64,000 nt of DNA from positions 434,001 through 498,000 of the forward strand of contig NZ_SHLI01000001.1 of NCBI RefSeq assembly GCF_004217415.1. The letters are read 5' to 3'. Origin of the DNA: Spiribacter vilamensis. GTDB taxonomy: Bacteria; Pseudomonadota; Gammaproteobacteria; Nitrococcales; Nitrococcaceae. A program made the translations under genes and the position numbers. Position 1 is the first letter of the stretch, and each line of letters opens with the position of its first letter. Under the pieces are notes generated by a model. The model saw only the letters and a list, made by a program, of their open reading frames with translations, had not been told where the DNA came from and searched no databases. Shown here piece after piece: positions 53,079-62,316 of this stretch.

Positions 53079-53453
53079 ATGCTTTTGATTCGCAGCCCGA
53101 TTCGTGCCCTCGTGCTCGCACTCGCAGCGGTGCTCGCATTGGCCAGTGGCAGCGCGGTCGCTCACTCCATGGTCGCCTCGAGCGAGCCCGCCGACGGGGC
53201 GACGATCGCCGAGGCACCGACGCGCATCAGTGTCTCGTTCGACTCGCCCCTGCGCATCGTCAGTGTGTCGCTCACCGATGGGGCAGGGGAGAGCTATGCG
53301 GTCGACCCGCTTGCCGGACGGTCTGCCGCGGAAACGCTTGCCGTTGAGCCGCCAGCTCTGCCTGCCGGGCGTTACGAGCTCGAGTGGCGGGGTCTGTCCG
53401 AGGATGGTCATACGCTGACGGATACAATTACTTTTAGCGTCAGCGGCGATTGA
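53079..53453 (+). CDS. copC: CopC copper-resistance domain protein
   Basis: A 124-residue periplasmic protein with a Sec signal peptide ending VAHS. The mature N-terminal His (AHSMVASSEPADGA) and the C-terminal EDGHTLTDTITFSV are the copper-binding ends of the CopC fold. The ATG at 53079 is chosen for the signal peptide. copD starts at the next base after its stop. Confidence 0.94.
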   Translation: MLLIRSPIRALVLALAAVLALASGSAVAHSMVASSEPADGATIAEAPTRISVSFDSPLRIVSVSLTDGAGESYAVDPLAGRSAAETLAVEPPALPAGRYELEWRGLSEDGHTLTDTITFSVSGD

Positions 53454-54335
53454 ATGGTCGAGGTGATCGCCGGGGTTAACGGCTTCGATGGTCTCGCGAT
53501 TGCCGTCAAAGCGGCGAGCTATGCTTTGCTCCTGATCGCCTCGGGGTCCGTTCTCTGCCCGTTGACCGTCGATGGTCTGCCGTTGAAAGAGCGTCGTTCC
53601 CTGTATCGGTTCGCGGCAGCGATTGTCCCGGTGGCGCTGGCGCTGATCATTGCCCGGCTGATGCTCGAGGCGGTCTTTCTCGCTGGGGATGACTGGGCCG
53701 CCGCCCTCGATCCGGGGCTGCTGGCGCTGGTGGCGAACGGCGCCCTGGGTCAGACCCTGGCCCTCCAGGCCGTCGGGGGGGTGCTGATCGCCGGCGGACT
53801 GATACGCGGCCGAACCGGGACGGCCTCATCCCTGATCGCTGTGGTGTTGATCGCGGTTTCATTCACGCTGAGTGGTCACGTCAGTGGCACCGCCGAATGG
53901 CACGACGAAGTGCTGCTCGTCGTGCACATGCTGTGCCTGAGCTTCTGGGTGGGCGTGTTACTGCCGCTCTACCGGCTAAGCGGCCAGCCCGGTGATGCGG
54001 CGGCAATTGTCGCGGAGGATTTCGGTCGCAAGGCCATCGGCGTGGTGGCCGTTCTGGTGGTTGCCGGCCTGATTACGCTCAACACCCTGACCGGTGGGCT
54101 GCCGGCCGCGCTCCAGACCGCCTACGGCCAGCTCTTTGCCGTCAAGCTCGGCGTGTTTGCGCTGGTATTGTTACTTGCCGCCATCAACAGGCGCGCGCTC
54201 ACGCCGGCATTGATAAGCGGTCGGCCCGGATCAGGTCACGCGATGCGCCGCTCGCTGGTCATCGAGGCGTCGGCGATTGGCCTGATCGTGGTCGTCAGTG
54301 CGACATTCACGACGCTGACGGGGCCTGGCGGTTGA
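53454..54335 (+). CDS. copD: CopD copper-resistance membrane protein
   Basis: A 293-residue inner-membrane protein with ~8 hydrophobic segments. The conserved His residues are in SGHVSGTAEWHDEVLLVVHMLCLSFW (read in two turns), and TLTGG and QLFAVKLGVFALVLLLAAINR near the C-terminus are typical. It takes up or handles copper together with CopC. Its end overlaps yqiA by 29 bases on the other strand. Confidence 0.92.
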   Translation: MVEVIAGVNGFDGLAIAVKAASYALLLIASGSVLCPLTVDGLPLKERRSLYRFAAAIVPVALALIIARLMLEAVFLAGDDWAAALDPGLLALVANGALGQTLALQAVGGVLIAGGLIRGRTGTASSLIAVVLIAVSFTLSGHVSGTAEWHDEVLLVVHMLCLSFWVGVLLPLYRLSGQPGDAAAIVAEDFGRKAIGVVAVLVVAGLITLNTLTGGLPAALQTAYGQLFAVKLGVFALVLLLAAINRRALTPALISGRPGSGHAMRRSLVIEASAIGLIVVVSATFTTLTGPGG

Positions 54336-54900
54336 TATAGGCCTCGATCCCGTCGAGGGCATCGCCCATGTGCTCGAAGCGGTGTGACCCGCCGCGAAAA
54401 ACCAGTGCCTCGCCCAGTCCGGCGTAGGCTTGCCGGGTGGCCTCCGCGTCAAGCAATTCGTCGCCGCTATCCAGCACCAGCAGCGGGGGAATCGGATAGT
54501 CCGCAGGATCGGCCGACAGGGCCGTACCCGCATAAGATTCGATGGTTGCCGCCGTCAGTGCCTGCGGTGGCTGGTCGGGCAGCTTGTAATTCTCGAGGGT
54601 GACGCCGCGATAGTGCGCCAGGGCCCAGTGTGGATCACAGCTCGGGTTCACCATGATGGCGGGCAATCCCAGCCGCTGTCCCATGAGCGCGGCAAAATAT
54701 CCCCCCAGCGATGTGCCGATGAAAGCGGTGGACGGCGCAGCCACGCGCTGGGCGTCGATCATTTCGACAATGGCATCATGCGAAGCGAAGCTGTCGTAGT
54801 TGATCAGATTGACGTCGAAGCGGGTGCGCAACTCGCTGACCTTGCCGTCGGTATCGAGGGCGGCGGAATTAAAGCCGTGCAGATAATTAAGCACAATCAT
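54307..54900 (-). CDS. yqiA: YqiA-like esterase (UPF0227)
   Basis: A 197-residue alpha/beta hydrolase starting MIVLNYLHGFNS. The nucleophile is in FIGTSLGGYFA, the Asp in LLVLDSGDELLD, and the His in GGSHRFEHM. Members hydrolyse short acyl esters and CoA esters. The ATG at 54900 is chosen by family start. It is divergent from the glycine riboswitch and dadA. Confidence 0.92.
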   Translation of the reverse strand: MIVLNYLHGFNSAALDTDGKVSELRTRFDVNLINYDSFASHDAIVEMIDAQRVAAPSTAFIGTSLGGYFAALMGQRLGLPAIMVNPSCDPHWALAHYRGVTLENYKLPDQPPQALTAATIESYAGTALSADPADYPIPPLLVLDSGDELLDAEATRQAYAGLGEALVFRGGSHRFEHMGDALDGIEAYINRQAPSAS

Positions 54901-54948
54901 TGAGTTTCTCTGGCAATTGCATTCATTGGTAAAAACCGGGAAACTCAA
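54900..54948. promoter_or_regulatory. Spaced inverted repeat in the yqiA/riboswitch divergent region
   Basis: TTGAGTTTC (54900-54908) and GAAACTCAA (54940-54948) are perfect 9-base arms 31 bases apart. They sit at the yqiA start and just before the riboswitch, where both promoters should lie. TTCATT and TCAAAT with a 17-base spacer (54922-54950) form a possible promoter toward dadA. Confidence 0.45.
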
Positions 54949-54959
54949 ATTCTAGCGCA

Positions 54960-55145
54960 GGTGGGAGAGTCCGGCATTCGATGCCGGCGCCGAAGGAGCA
55001 ACCGCCCCGGAATCTCTCAGGCCACCGGACCGTCTGCGCGGTGACAATTCCGAAAAGTAGTCGACCCCAGGGGCCGACTCGCCGAAGGAGCAAGCGGAGT
55101 GGCCGACGCCAGCCCGTCAATCTCTCAGGCACCAGGACGGAAGGG
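54960..55145 (+). promoter_or_regulatory. Tandem glycine riboswitch upstream of dadA
   Basis: The first aptamer has GGGAGAG (54962), CGCCGAAGGAGCAA and AATCTCTCAGGC, followed by ACCGGACCG. The second repeats CGCCGAAGGAGCAAG (from 55081) and AATCTCTCAGGCACCAGGAC (from ~55120). These are the conserved cores of glycine riboswitch aptamers. The second aptamer lacks an obvious GGAGAG strand on its 5' side; in its place is AAAAGTAGTCGAC. The last element ends about 55 bases before the dadA ATG. Confidence 0.9.
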
Positions 55146-55197
55146 GCACGGGTCGCCATGGGCGACGGGTGCACACAACCTGACTGGGAGTACAACG

Positions 55198-56433
55198 ATG
55201 AGTCATTTTGCAGTCATCGGCGGCGGAATCACCGGTATCACCACAGCCTACGCGCTGATCAATCGCGGCTTTGACGTAACGGTCTTCGAACGCCATCGCT
55301 ATGCGGGTATGGAGACGTCGTTTGCCAACGGCGGCCAGCTTTCGGCCTCCAACGCCGAGGTCTGGAACCACTGGCCGACCATTCTCAAGGGTCTGCGCTG
55401 GATGCTGCGCGCGGATGCACCGTTGCTGGTGAATCCCAAGCCCTCCTGGCACAAGCTCAGCTGGTTCGCCGAGTTCATCAAGGCGATCCCGCAGTACGCC
55501 GACAACACCACCGAGACGGCCCGGCTCGCCATCGCCGCTCGCGATTACCTCTTCGACTGGGGACAGCGTGAGGGGATCGATTTCGATCTCGAGCGCCGGG
55601 GCATCCTCCATTTCTACCGCACCAAGGCCGCGTTCGATCACGCCACGGAGGTTACGCGGCTGCTCGCCGCCGGTGGACTGGAGCGGCGTGCCGTATCACC
55701 CGAGGAAATGCGCACGATCGAGCCGAATCTATCCGGCGACTATTACGCGGGCTATTACACCGAAAGCGATTCCTCCGGTGACATCCACAAGTTTACTCAC
55801 GGCCTGGCGCAGGTGATCGAGCGGCGTGGTGCGACCATGCGCTATGACTGCGACGTCAAGGATGTCGGCACGGCGGATAATGGGGTCTGGGTGCAGACCG
55901 CCGATGGTCGTGAATCCTTCGATGGCATCGTCGTCTGTGCCGGCGTGGCGAGCCGCCCGCTGGCGGCGCAGCTGGGTGACCGCGTCAACGTCTATCCGGT
56001 CAAGGGTTACTCCATCACGGTGGATCTGGAAGATGCGGCCTCCCGCGATGGCGCGCCGTGGATGAGCCTGCTGGATGACGAAACCAAACTGGTTTCGAGC
56101 CGGCTGGGGGAGGGGCGCTTCCGGGTCGCCGGTACGGCCGAGTACAACGGCTATAACCGCAATATCCGCCACGACCGGATCCAGCCGCTGCTCGACTGGG
56201 TCCAGGACTGCTTCCCGGCGGTGAGCACCCGCCATGCCGTGCCCTGGGCCGGCCTGCGGCCGATGATGCCCAACATGATGCCGCGGGTTGGCGAGGGCCG
56301 CCGGCCGGGGGTGTTCTACAACACCGGCCACGGTCATCTCGGCTGGACGCTGTCGGCGGTTACCGCCGAGCAGATTGCAGAGACGGTCGAGGCCGCATCC
56401 GTCGGGTCGCTACAGGCGAGCCCGGCGCGCTAG
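55198..56433 (+). CDS. dadA: D-amino acid dehydrogenase-type FAD oxidoreductase
   Basis: The 411-residue DadA/glycine-oxidase-family flavoprotein has the N-terminal FAD loop FAVIGGGITGITTAYAL, SFANGGQLSASNAEVW (typical of DadA), GILHFYRT, and the C-terminal GHGHLGWTLS. DadA enzymes oxidise D-amino acids to 2-oxo acids and pass electrons to the quinone pool. GGGAG precedes the ATG. The glycine riboswitch in its leader suggests that glycine, or an amino acid that rises with it, is the physiological signal and perhaps the substrate. Confidence 0.92.
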   Translation: MSHFAVIGGGITGITTAYALINRGFDVTVFERHRYAGMETSFANGGQLSASNAEVWNHWPTILKGLRWMLRADAPLLVNPKPSWHKLSWFAEFIKAIPQYADNTTETARLAIAARDYLFDWGQREGIDFDLERRGILHFYRTKAAFDHATEVTRLLAAGGLERRAVSPEEMRTIEPNLSGDYYAGYYTESDSSGDIHKFTHGLAQVIERRGATMRYDCDVKDVGTADNGVWVQTADGRESFDGIVVCAGVASRPLAAQLGDRVNVYPVKGYSITVDLEDAASRDGAPWMSLLDDETKLVSSRLGEGRFRVAGTAEYNGYNRNIRHDRIQPLLDWVQDCFPAVSTRHAVPWAGLRPMMPNMMPRVGEGRRPGVFYNTGHGHLGWTLSAVTAEQIAETVEAASVGSLQASPAR

Positions 56434-56439
56434 GCCGCC

Positions 56440-57153
56440 TCAGGGGCGTCGGTACCAGAACCAGCTCAGTCGCTTGAAACGACCGGCCCAGGGGAACAGC
56501 ACGAACGTGGCGAGCACGAGTGCATGTTGCCAGGGCCGGAACCAGTCCATTTTCCGCGCCGAGCTGATCACCGGTGGAGCATCGATGATCACGAAACGCC
56601 GGCCCTGCCGCCGGCCGAGGCGGTCCAGCTGGCGCGAGTAGCCAATCTCGTCGCCGGCATAGAGGTGCTCGCTGAATCCGCCGATCGCGGCATGCAGATC
56701 GGCCCTGGCGAACACGAAGCAACCGGCGGCTAGCCGAAACCGACGTGACAGGGCATTCCAGGTGGCAAGTCCCATCCGCTGCGGCACCGACTGGACCCGA
56801 TCGAATCCGATGGAGGCACCACCCCCGGCGCAGGACTCCTCGATCGCTGTAAGCATCCGTTCGAGATGCGCGATCTCGACACGGGTGTCGGCGTCGACGA
56901 ACAGTAGCCACTCGCCACTGGCCGCCTCGGCCCCCGCGTTACGTACCCGGGCGATGCGGTGTTCCGGCTCGTGCACGACGCGGACGCCAGCGGCGGCCGC
57001 AATGCTTGCGGTGTCATCAGTGGAGTCGTTATCGACCACGATGATCTCCGCCGGCAGTGACAGGGCCTGCAGCGATGCCTGCAACGTTGCGAGTGTCGTT
57101 GGCAGATAGCCGGCCTCATTCCAGGCCGGGATGATGATGGAAAGCTCAGGCAT
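56440..57153 (-). CDS. Family 2 glycosyltransferase
   Basis: The 237-residue GT-A enzyme has LSIIIPAWNEAGYLP, IIVVDNDSTDDT, and the metal-binding LLFVDADTRV. Two hydrophobic patches near the C-terminus suggest membrane contact. The acceptor and donor are unknown. The ATG at 57153 overlaps the end of the LysR gene by 8 bases, so the two are co-transcribed. It is convergent to dadA, 6 bases apart. Confidence 0.9.
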   Translation of the reverse strand: MPELSIIIPAWNEAGYLPTTLATLQASLQALSLPAEIIVVDNDSTDDTASIAAAAGVRVVHEPEHRIARVRNAGAEAASGEWLLFVDADTRVEIAHLERMLTAIEESCAGGGASIGFDRVQSVPQRMGLATWNALSRRFRLAAGCFVFARADLHAAIGGFSEHLYAGDEIGYSRQLDRLGRRQGRRFVIIDAPPVISSARKMDWFRPWQHALVLATFVLFPWAGRFKRLSWFWYRRP

Positions 57154-58051
57154 GGTCGATCTCCAGCGTCGAGCGCAGCCAGCGCTCGAATGTCTCGAGC
57201 GGACCGATGAGTGGCGAGTCGGGGGGGCGGACCCACCAGTAGGACTGCGTACCCGGCACGACGGTTTCAAGGAGCTGCACGAGCCGGCCGGCAGCGATAT
57301 CACCGGCGACCATATGCCAGTCGGCAATGGTCGCCCCCACGCCGGCGATGGCCGCTTCGATAGCCAGATCCAGGGTATCGAACTCGAATCCCCGCGCCGC
57401 ATCCACGCCGTCGATGCCGGCCGCGTCGAGCCAGTGCGGCCAGGACAGGTATCGCCCCTCGCGCTTTAATACATGCAGCAGAGTCGCCTCGGCCACTGAC
57501 ACCCGACCATCGTCGCGCACCAGCGAGCTGCGGACCGCCGGAGACGCTACCGCGACATGCCTTTCCTGGAACAGATGGCTGCTGTGCAGCGCCGCCCAGT
57601 CCCCGGTCCCGAAGCGGATCGCCGCATCCAGCCCATCGCGCTGCGATAGTCGGTCCTTGGCCTCGGTTCGGATGGATATCATCAGCGCCGGGTCGATTGC
57701 CCGCAGATCGTGGAGGCGCGGCATCAGCCAGCGGCTCGCGAGCGTGCTGGGGATGTTCAGTGCCAGGCGACGGCGGTGCTGACCGCCGCGGAGGTCGCTC
57801 ACTGTCTGGCGCACCTGATCGAGTGATGACGACACCGTTTCCATGAGGAGCATGCCGCTCGGAGTAAGGCTTGTCTGGCGTGCTCCGCGGATTACCAGTG
57901 TCTCGCCGAGCTCGGCCTCGAGTTGCTTTAACTGCCGTGACACGGCCCCGGGGGTGACATGAAGCACCGCCGCCGCCCGCGTGATCGATCGACAGCGCGC
58001 CACCACTTCGAAGGCCTTCAGGGCATTCAACGACGGCAGGTCAGTCGCCAT
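57146..58051 (-). CDS. LysR-family regulator (GcvA-like)
   Basis: A 301-residue regulator with an N-terminal winged helix (LPSLNALKAFEVVARCRSITRAA, HVTPGAVSRQLKQLE) and a substrate-binding domain of the GcvA/AmpR subgroup (GLDAAIRFGTGDW). It is divergent from the ALDH operon, 130 bases apart, so that operon is its likely target. The interval holds TTATC and GATAA arms (58108-58137) that could be its site. Confidence 0.92.
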   Translation of the reverse strand: MATDLPSLNALKAFEVVARCRSITRAAAVLHVTPGAVSRQLKQLEAELGETLVIRGARQTSLTPSGMLLMETVSSSLDQVRQTVSDLRGGQHRRRLALNIPSTLASRWLMPRLHDLRAIDPALMISIRTEAKDRLSQRDGLDAAIRFGTGDWAALHSSHLFQERHVAVASPAVRSSLVRDDGRVSVAEATLLHVLKREGRYLSWPHWLDAAGIDGVDAARGFEFDTLDLAIEAAIAGVGATIADWHMVAGDIAAGRLVQLLETVVPGTQSYWWVRPPDSPLIGPLETFERWLRSTLEIDHA

Positions 58052-58181
58052 TATTCACGCTTTCCTCGATGCAGGTTGAGTAAAATGCAAATTTCGACTG
58101 CGATATTATCGATTGAATGGCCATAGTGCTAGTTGATAAACCTTGCGGTGTTTACTTAAGCGCAAGGGAAGAATCGACATC

Positions 58182-59672
58182 ATGGCCGTATCCGAGACCA
58201 CCGACTGGCACGCCGCTGCCGCCTCGATCGAGTGCCCCACCCGGGCCTTCGTCGACGGCGCCGAGCGGGCGCCCCGTCATCACGCCACATTCACCGCCGA
58301 TAACCCCGCCACCGGCCAGGCCCTCGCCGCAGTGGACGAGTGGACGGCGGGAGATGTCGATGACGCCGTCGCAATCGCCGCCGCCCGCTTCCGGGCAGGC
58401 GCCTGGGCGGATCTCGACCCCGCCGAACGCAAGGCGATCATGCTGCGCTTCGCCGACGGGATCCGCGCGAATGCCGATCGCCTCGCCCTGCTTGAGACAC
58501 TCGAGACCGGCAAGCCCATCGGCCAGACCACGACAGTGGATGTCCCCGCCTTTGCCGGCACTATCCAGTGGTACGGCGAGGCCATCGACAAGCTCTACGA
58601 CGAGATGGCGCCCGGCGGCAATGACGCCGTGATCAGTATTCGCCGCGAGCCGGTAGGGACGGTGGCGGCCATCGTGCCGTGGAACTACCCGCTGATTATC
58701 GCCGGCTGGAAGATCGGACCGGCACTCGCGGCGGGCAACAGCGTCATCCTCAAACCCGCCGAGGAATCCACGCTGGCCAGCCTTTTACTGGGTCGCATCG
58801 CCCACGAGGCCGGCGTGCCGGCGGGCGTGTTCCAGGTCCTCCCGGGCCGCGGTCATGTCACCGGTGATGCGCTGGCGAGCCATCCCGGTGTGGATGCGAT
58901 CGCCTTTACCGGCTCCACCGAGATCGGCAAACACCTGCTGGTGCGCAGCGGCGAGTCGAACATGAAAAAGGTGGGGCTCGAGTGCGGCGGCAAGTCGGCG
59001 CAGATCGTCACCCGGGACTGTGAAAACCTCGATGCCGCCGCCGAGGCCATCGCCTGGAGCATCTGGTATAACCAGGGCGAGACCTGTCATGCCGGCTCCC
59101 GGCTGATTGTCGATCGCGCCGTTGCCGATGACCTGATCGCCCGGCTCGAGGCGATGATGGGCGGCTTCGAGCCCGGCGATCCGCTCGATGAGGCAACCGT
59201 CATGGGGGCGATGATCTCCGCGCCACATCTCGAGCGCGTCCAGGCGTACCTCGATGGTGTCCATCAGGCGGGCGGCCGGGTGATCGGCGGCGAGCGCGTC
59301 GAGCGTCCCGAGGGGGGTGCGTATATGCGCCCCGCGATCCTGCGCGACATTCATAACGGCCTCGATGCCGCCCGCGAGGAAATCTTCGGCCCCGTGCTGG
59401 CGGTGATCGAGTGCGACGGCCTCGCAGAGGCGATCGACATTGCCAACGACTCCGATTACGGGCTGGCGGCGTCGGTGTGGACCGATCGGCTGGCCGATGC
59501 CCATCGTGCGTCGCGCCGCCTGCGCGCCGGCACGGTCTGGGTCAACTGCTACGACATGGCCTCGGTAGCCACTCCGTTTGGCGGCTACAAGCAGTCGGGG
59601 ATCGGTCGCGACCGCTCGCTGCACGCCTTCGATAAATACACCGAAATCAAAACGACATGGATCGCCGTATGA
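58182..59672 (+). CDS. NAD(P)-dependent aldehyde dehydrogenase
   Basis: A 496-residue ALDH with VPWNYPLIIAGWKIGPALAAG, FTGSTEIGK (cofactor), the catalytic Glu in GLECGGKSAQ and the catalytic Cys in NQGETCHAGSRL. It is closest by eye to gamma-glutamyl-gamma-aminobutyraldehyde/PuuC-type enzymes. The ATG at 58182 is chosen. Its stop overlaps the next start (ATGA). It is the first gene of an ALDH / Fe-ADH / enolase-type operon. Confidence 0.93.
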   Translation: MAVSETTDWHAAAASIECPTRAFVDGAERAPRHHATFTADNPATGQALAAVDEWTAGDVDDAVAIAAARFRAGAWADLDPAERKAIMLRFADGIRANADRLALLETLETGKPIGQTTTVDVPAFAGTIQWYGEAIDKLYDEMAPGGNDAVISIRREPVGTVAAIVPWNYPLIIAGWKIGPALAAGNSVILKPAEESTLASLLLGRIAHEAGVPAGVFQVLPGRGHVTGDALASHPGVDAIAFTGSTEIGKHLLVRSGESNMKKVGLECGGKSAQIVTRDCENLDAAAEAIAWSIWYNQGETCHAGSRLIVDRAVADDLIARLEAMMGGFEPGDPLDEATVMGAMISAPHLERVQAYLDGVHQAGGRVIGGERVERPEGGAYMRPAILRDIHNGLDAAREEIFGPVLAVIECDGLAEAIDIANDSDYGLAASVWTDRLADAHRASRRLRAGTVWVNCYDMASVATPFGGYKQSGIGRDRSLHAFDKYTEIKTTWIAV

Positions 59673-60846
59673 CCGCCCTTGATCTCGATAGTCCCGCGAC
59701 GCCCCGCATTGTCGCCGGTGTCGATGCCCTCCAGCGTCTGACCGAGGTGCTGCCCGCCACGCCAGCGCCGGTGATTGTCATTGCCGATGCAGGCATGGAG
59801 TCGGCCGGTCTGGTTGACCGGCTCGAGACGGCCCTGCCGCCGGGGCGACCCTGTCACCGCTTTATCTGTCCCCACGGTGAACCCACGCTCGCCACCATCA
59901 ACGCCGGGGCAGGCTATGCCCGCGAGCTCAGGGATGCCGTGATTGTCGGCCTCGGCGGCGGGAGCGCGCTGGACAGTGCCAAGCTGGTGGCGAGCCTGGC
60001 CGCGACAGCGCTGCCGGCGGAGGACTTCGTCCTCGGGCGCAACGTCCCGCCGGCGCGCTGGCCCGCGGTCATGATTCCCACGACATCGGGGACCGGCTCC
60101 GAGGTCACCCATACGGCGATCGTCAGTGACGACGGCGGCCGGAAGCTGTGGGCATGGGCGCCGGACATGGCCCCGGATACGGTCATCCTCGATCCGACGC
60201 TCACCGCGAGTGTGCCCCCGGGGATGATCGTCGGCACGGGCCTCGATGCCTTTGTCCACGGCCTCGAGGCGTTGACCGGACAGGGCGCCAACGTATTCAC
60301 CGAGGCCTATGGACTAGCAGCGATCCGCCGGGCGCGGGGTGCACTGTCGACCTATCGGCGTGACCCGTATGACGTCCATGCCGCGGCGGACATGCAGTTC
60401 GCCGCGACGCTGGCGGGTCTTGCGATCGACGCGGGTGGCACTGGAATGGCCCACAATATCGGCCATGCGTTGGGCAGTCTCTACCACGTCCCCCATGGTG
60501 TCGCGGTCACGGTGGGCCTCCAGGCCAGCCTCGGCTGGAGCATCGATGCCGACATCAGCCGCTATCATGCGGCTGCCGACGCGTTCGGCATTGGCGATGA
60601 CGATACGGCCGGCCTGGTGCCGGCATTCGATGACTGGCTGGCAGAGGTGGATTTCCCGGCACTCGCGCGCGGTGTTCTGCCAGCGAGTGTGGACGCGGCG
60701 GCGCTTGCCGCCGAGATGGCGGCGGAACCCAACCGGCCGATGATTCGTAACAACGCCCGCGTGGCGCAGGAGGATGAGCTGACCATGCTGGCCGATCGCG
60801 TGGCCGCGTGCTGCCTGGATCACGCCGCCACCGGCGAGGTCGCGTC

Positions 60847-60850
<4 letters not shown>
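59669..60850 (+). CDS. Iron-type alcohol dehydrogenase
   Basis: A 393-residue enzyme with the cofactor loop [25 protein letters not shown], and the metal ligands in [14 protein letters not shown] (Asp and His), [10 protein letters not shown] (His) and HVPHGVAVT (His). It is not close to the Fe-ADH at 42301. It overlaps both neighbours by 4 bases, so one transcript makes ALDH, ADH and the enolase-type enzyme in step. Confidence 0.93.
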
Positions 60851-61955
<1,105 letters not shown>

Positions 61956-61959
<4 letters not shown>

Positions 61960-62312
61960 CGCGGCGGCTTGCAGTGCAGGCGGCGCAGGCGCCATGCCGC
62001 CCAGCGGTTGTAGGCCCAGTTGCCGCACTGGAACAGCCCCGGCAGGGCAAGCACCCGCGCCAGCCAGCGGAAACCGCCGCCGGCCCGATGCCAGTAGCCC
62101 AGCGACGCGCTCAGGCCCACGTGCATGCGCTGGCCGTCATGAAAGTGCAGGTGGGCCATCATGTCCCCCAGCTGATAGCCGGTCGGTGGGCGAAAGCCGG
62201 GCTGACTGATGTCCACCAGGTCGATCTGGGGCGCCAGGCGCGGACGCAGATGGTCAATCTCGCGGCGGCACATGCCGCAGCTGCCGTCGTAGTAGAGCGT
62301 GGGCTGTGTCAT
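61956..62312 (-). CDS. DCC family (DUF393) thiol-disulfide oxidoreductase-like protein
   Basis: The 118-residue protein begins [21 protein letters not shown], with the D-x-x-C-x-x-C signature of the DCC family. The rest is basic and aromatic ([12 protein letters not shown]). The function is unassigned. It follows recD after 4 bases on the same strand. Confidence 0.9.
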
Positions 62313-62316
62313 CTAC

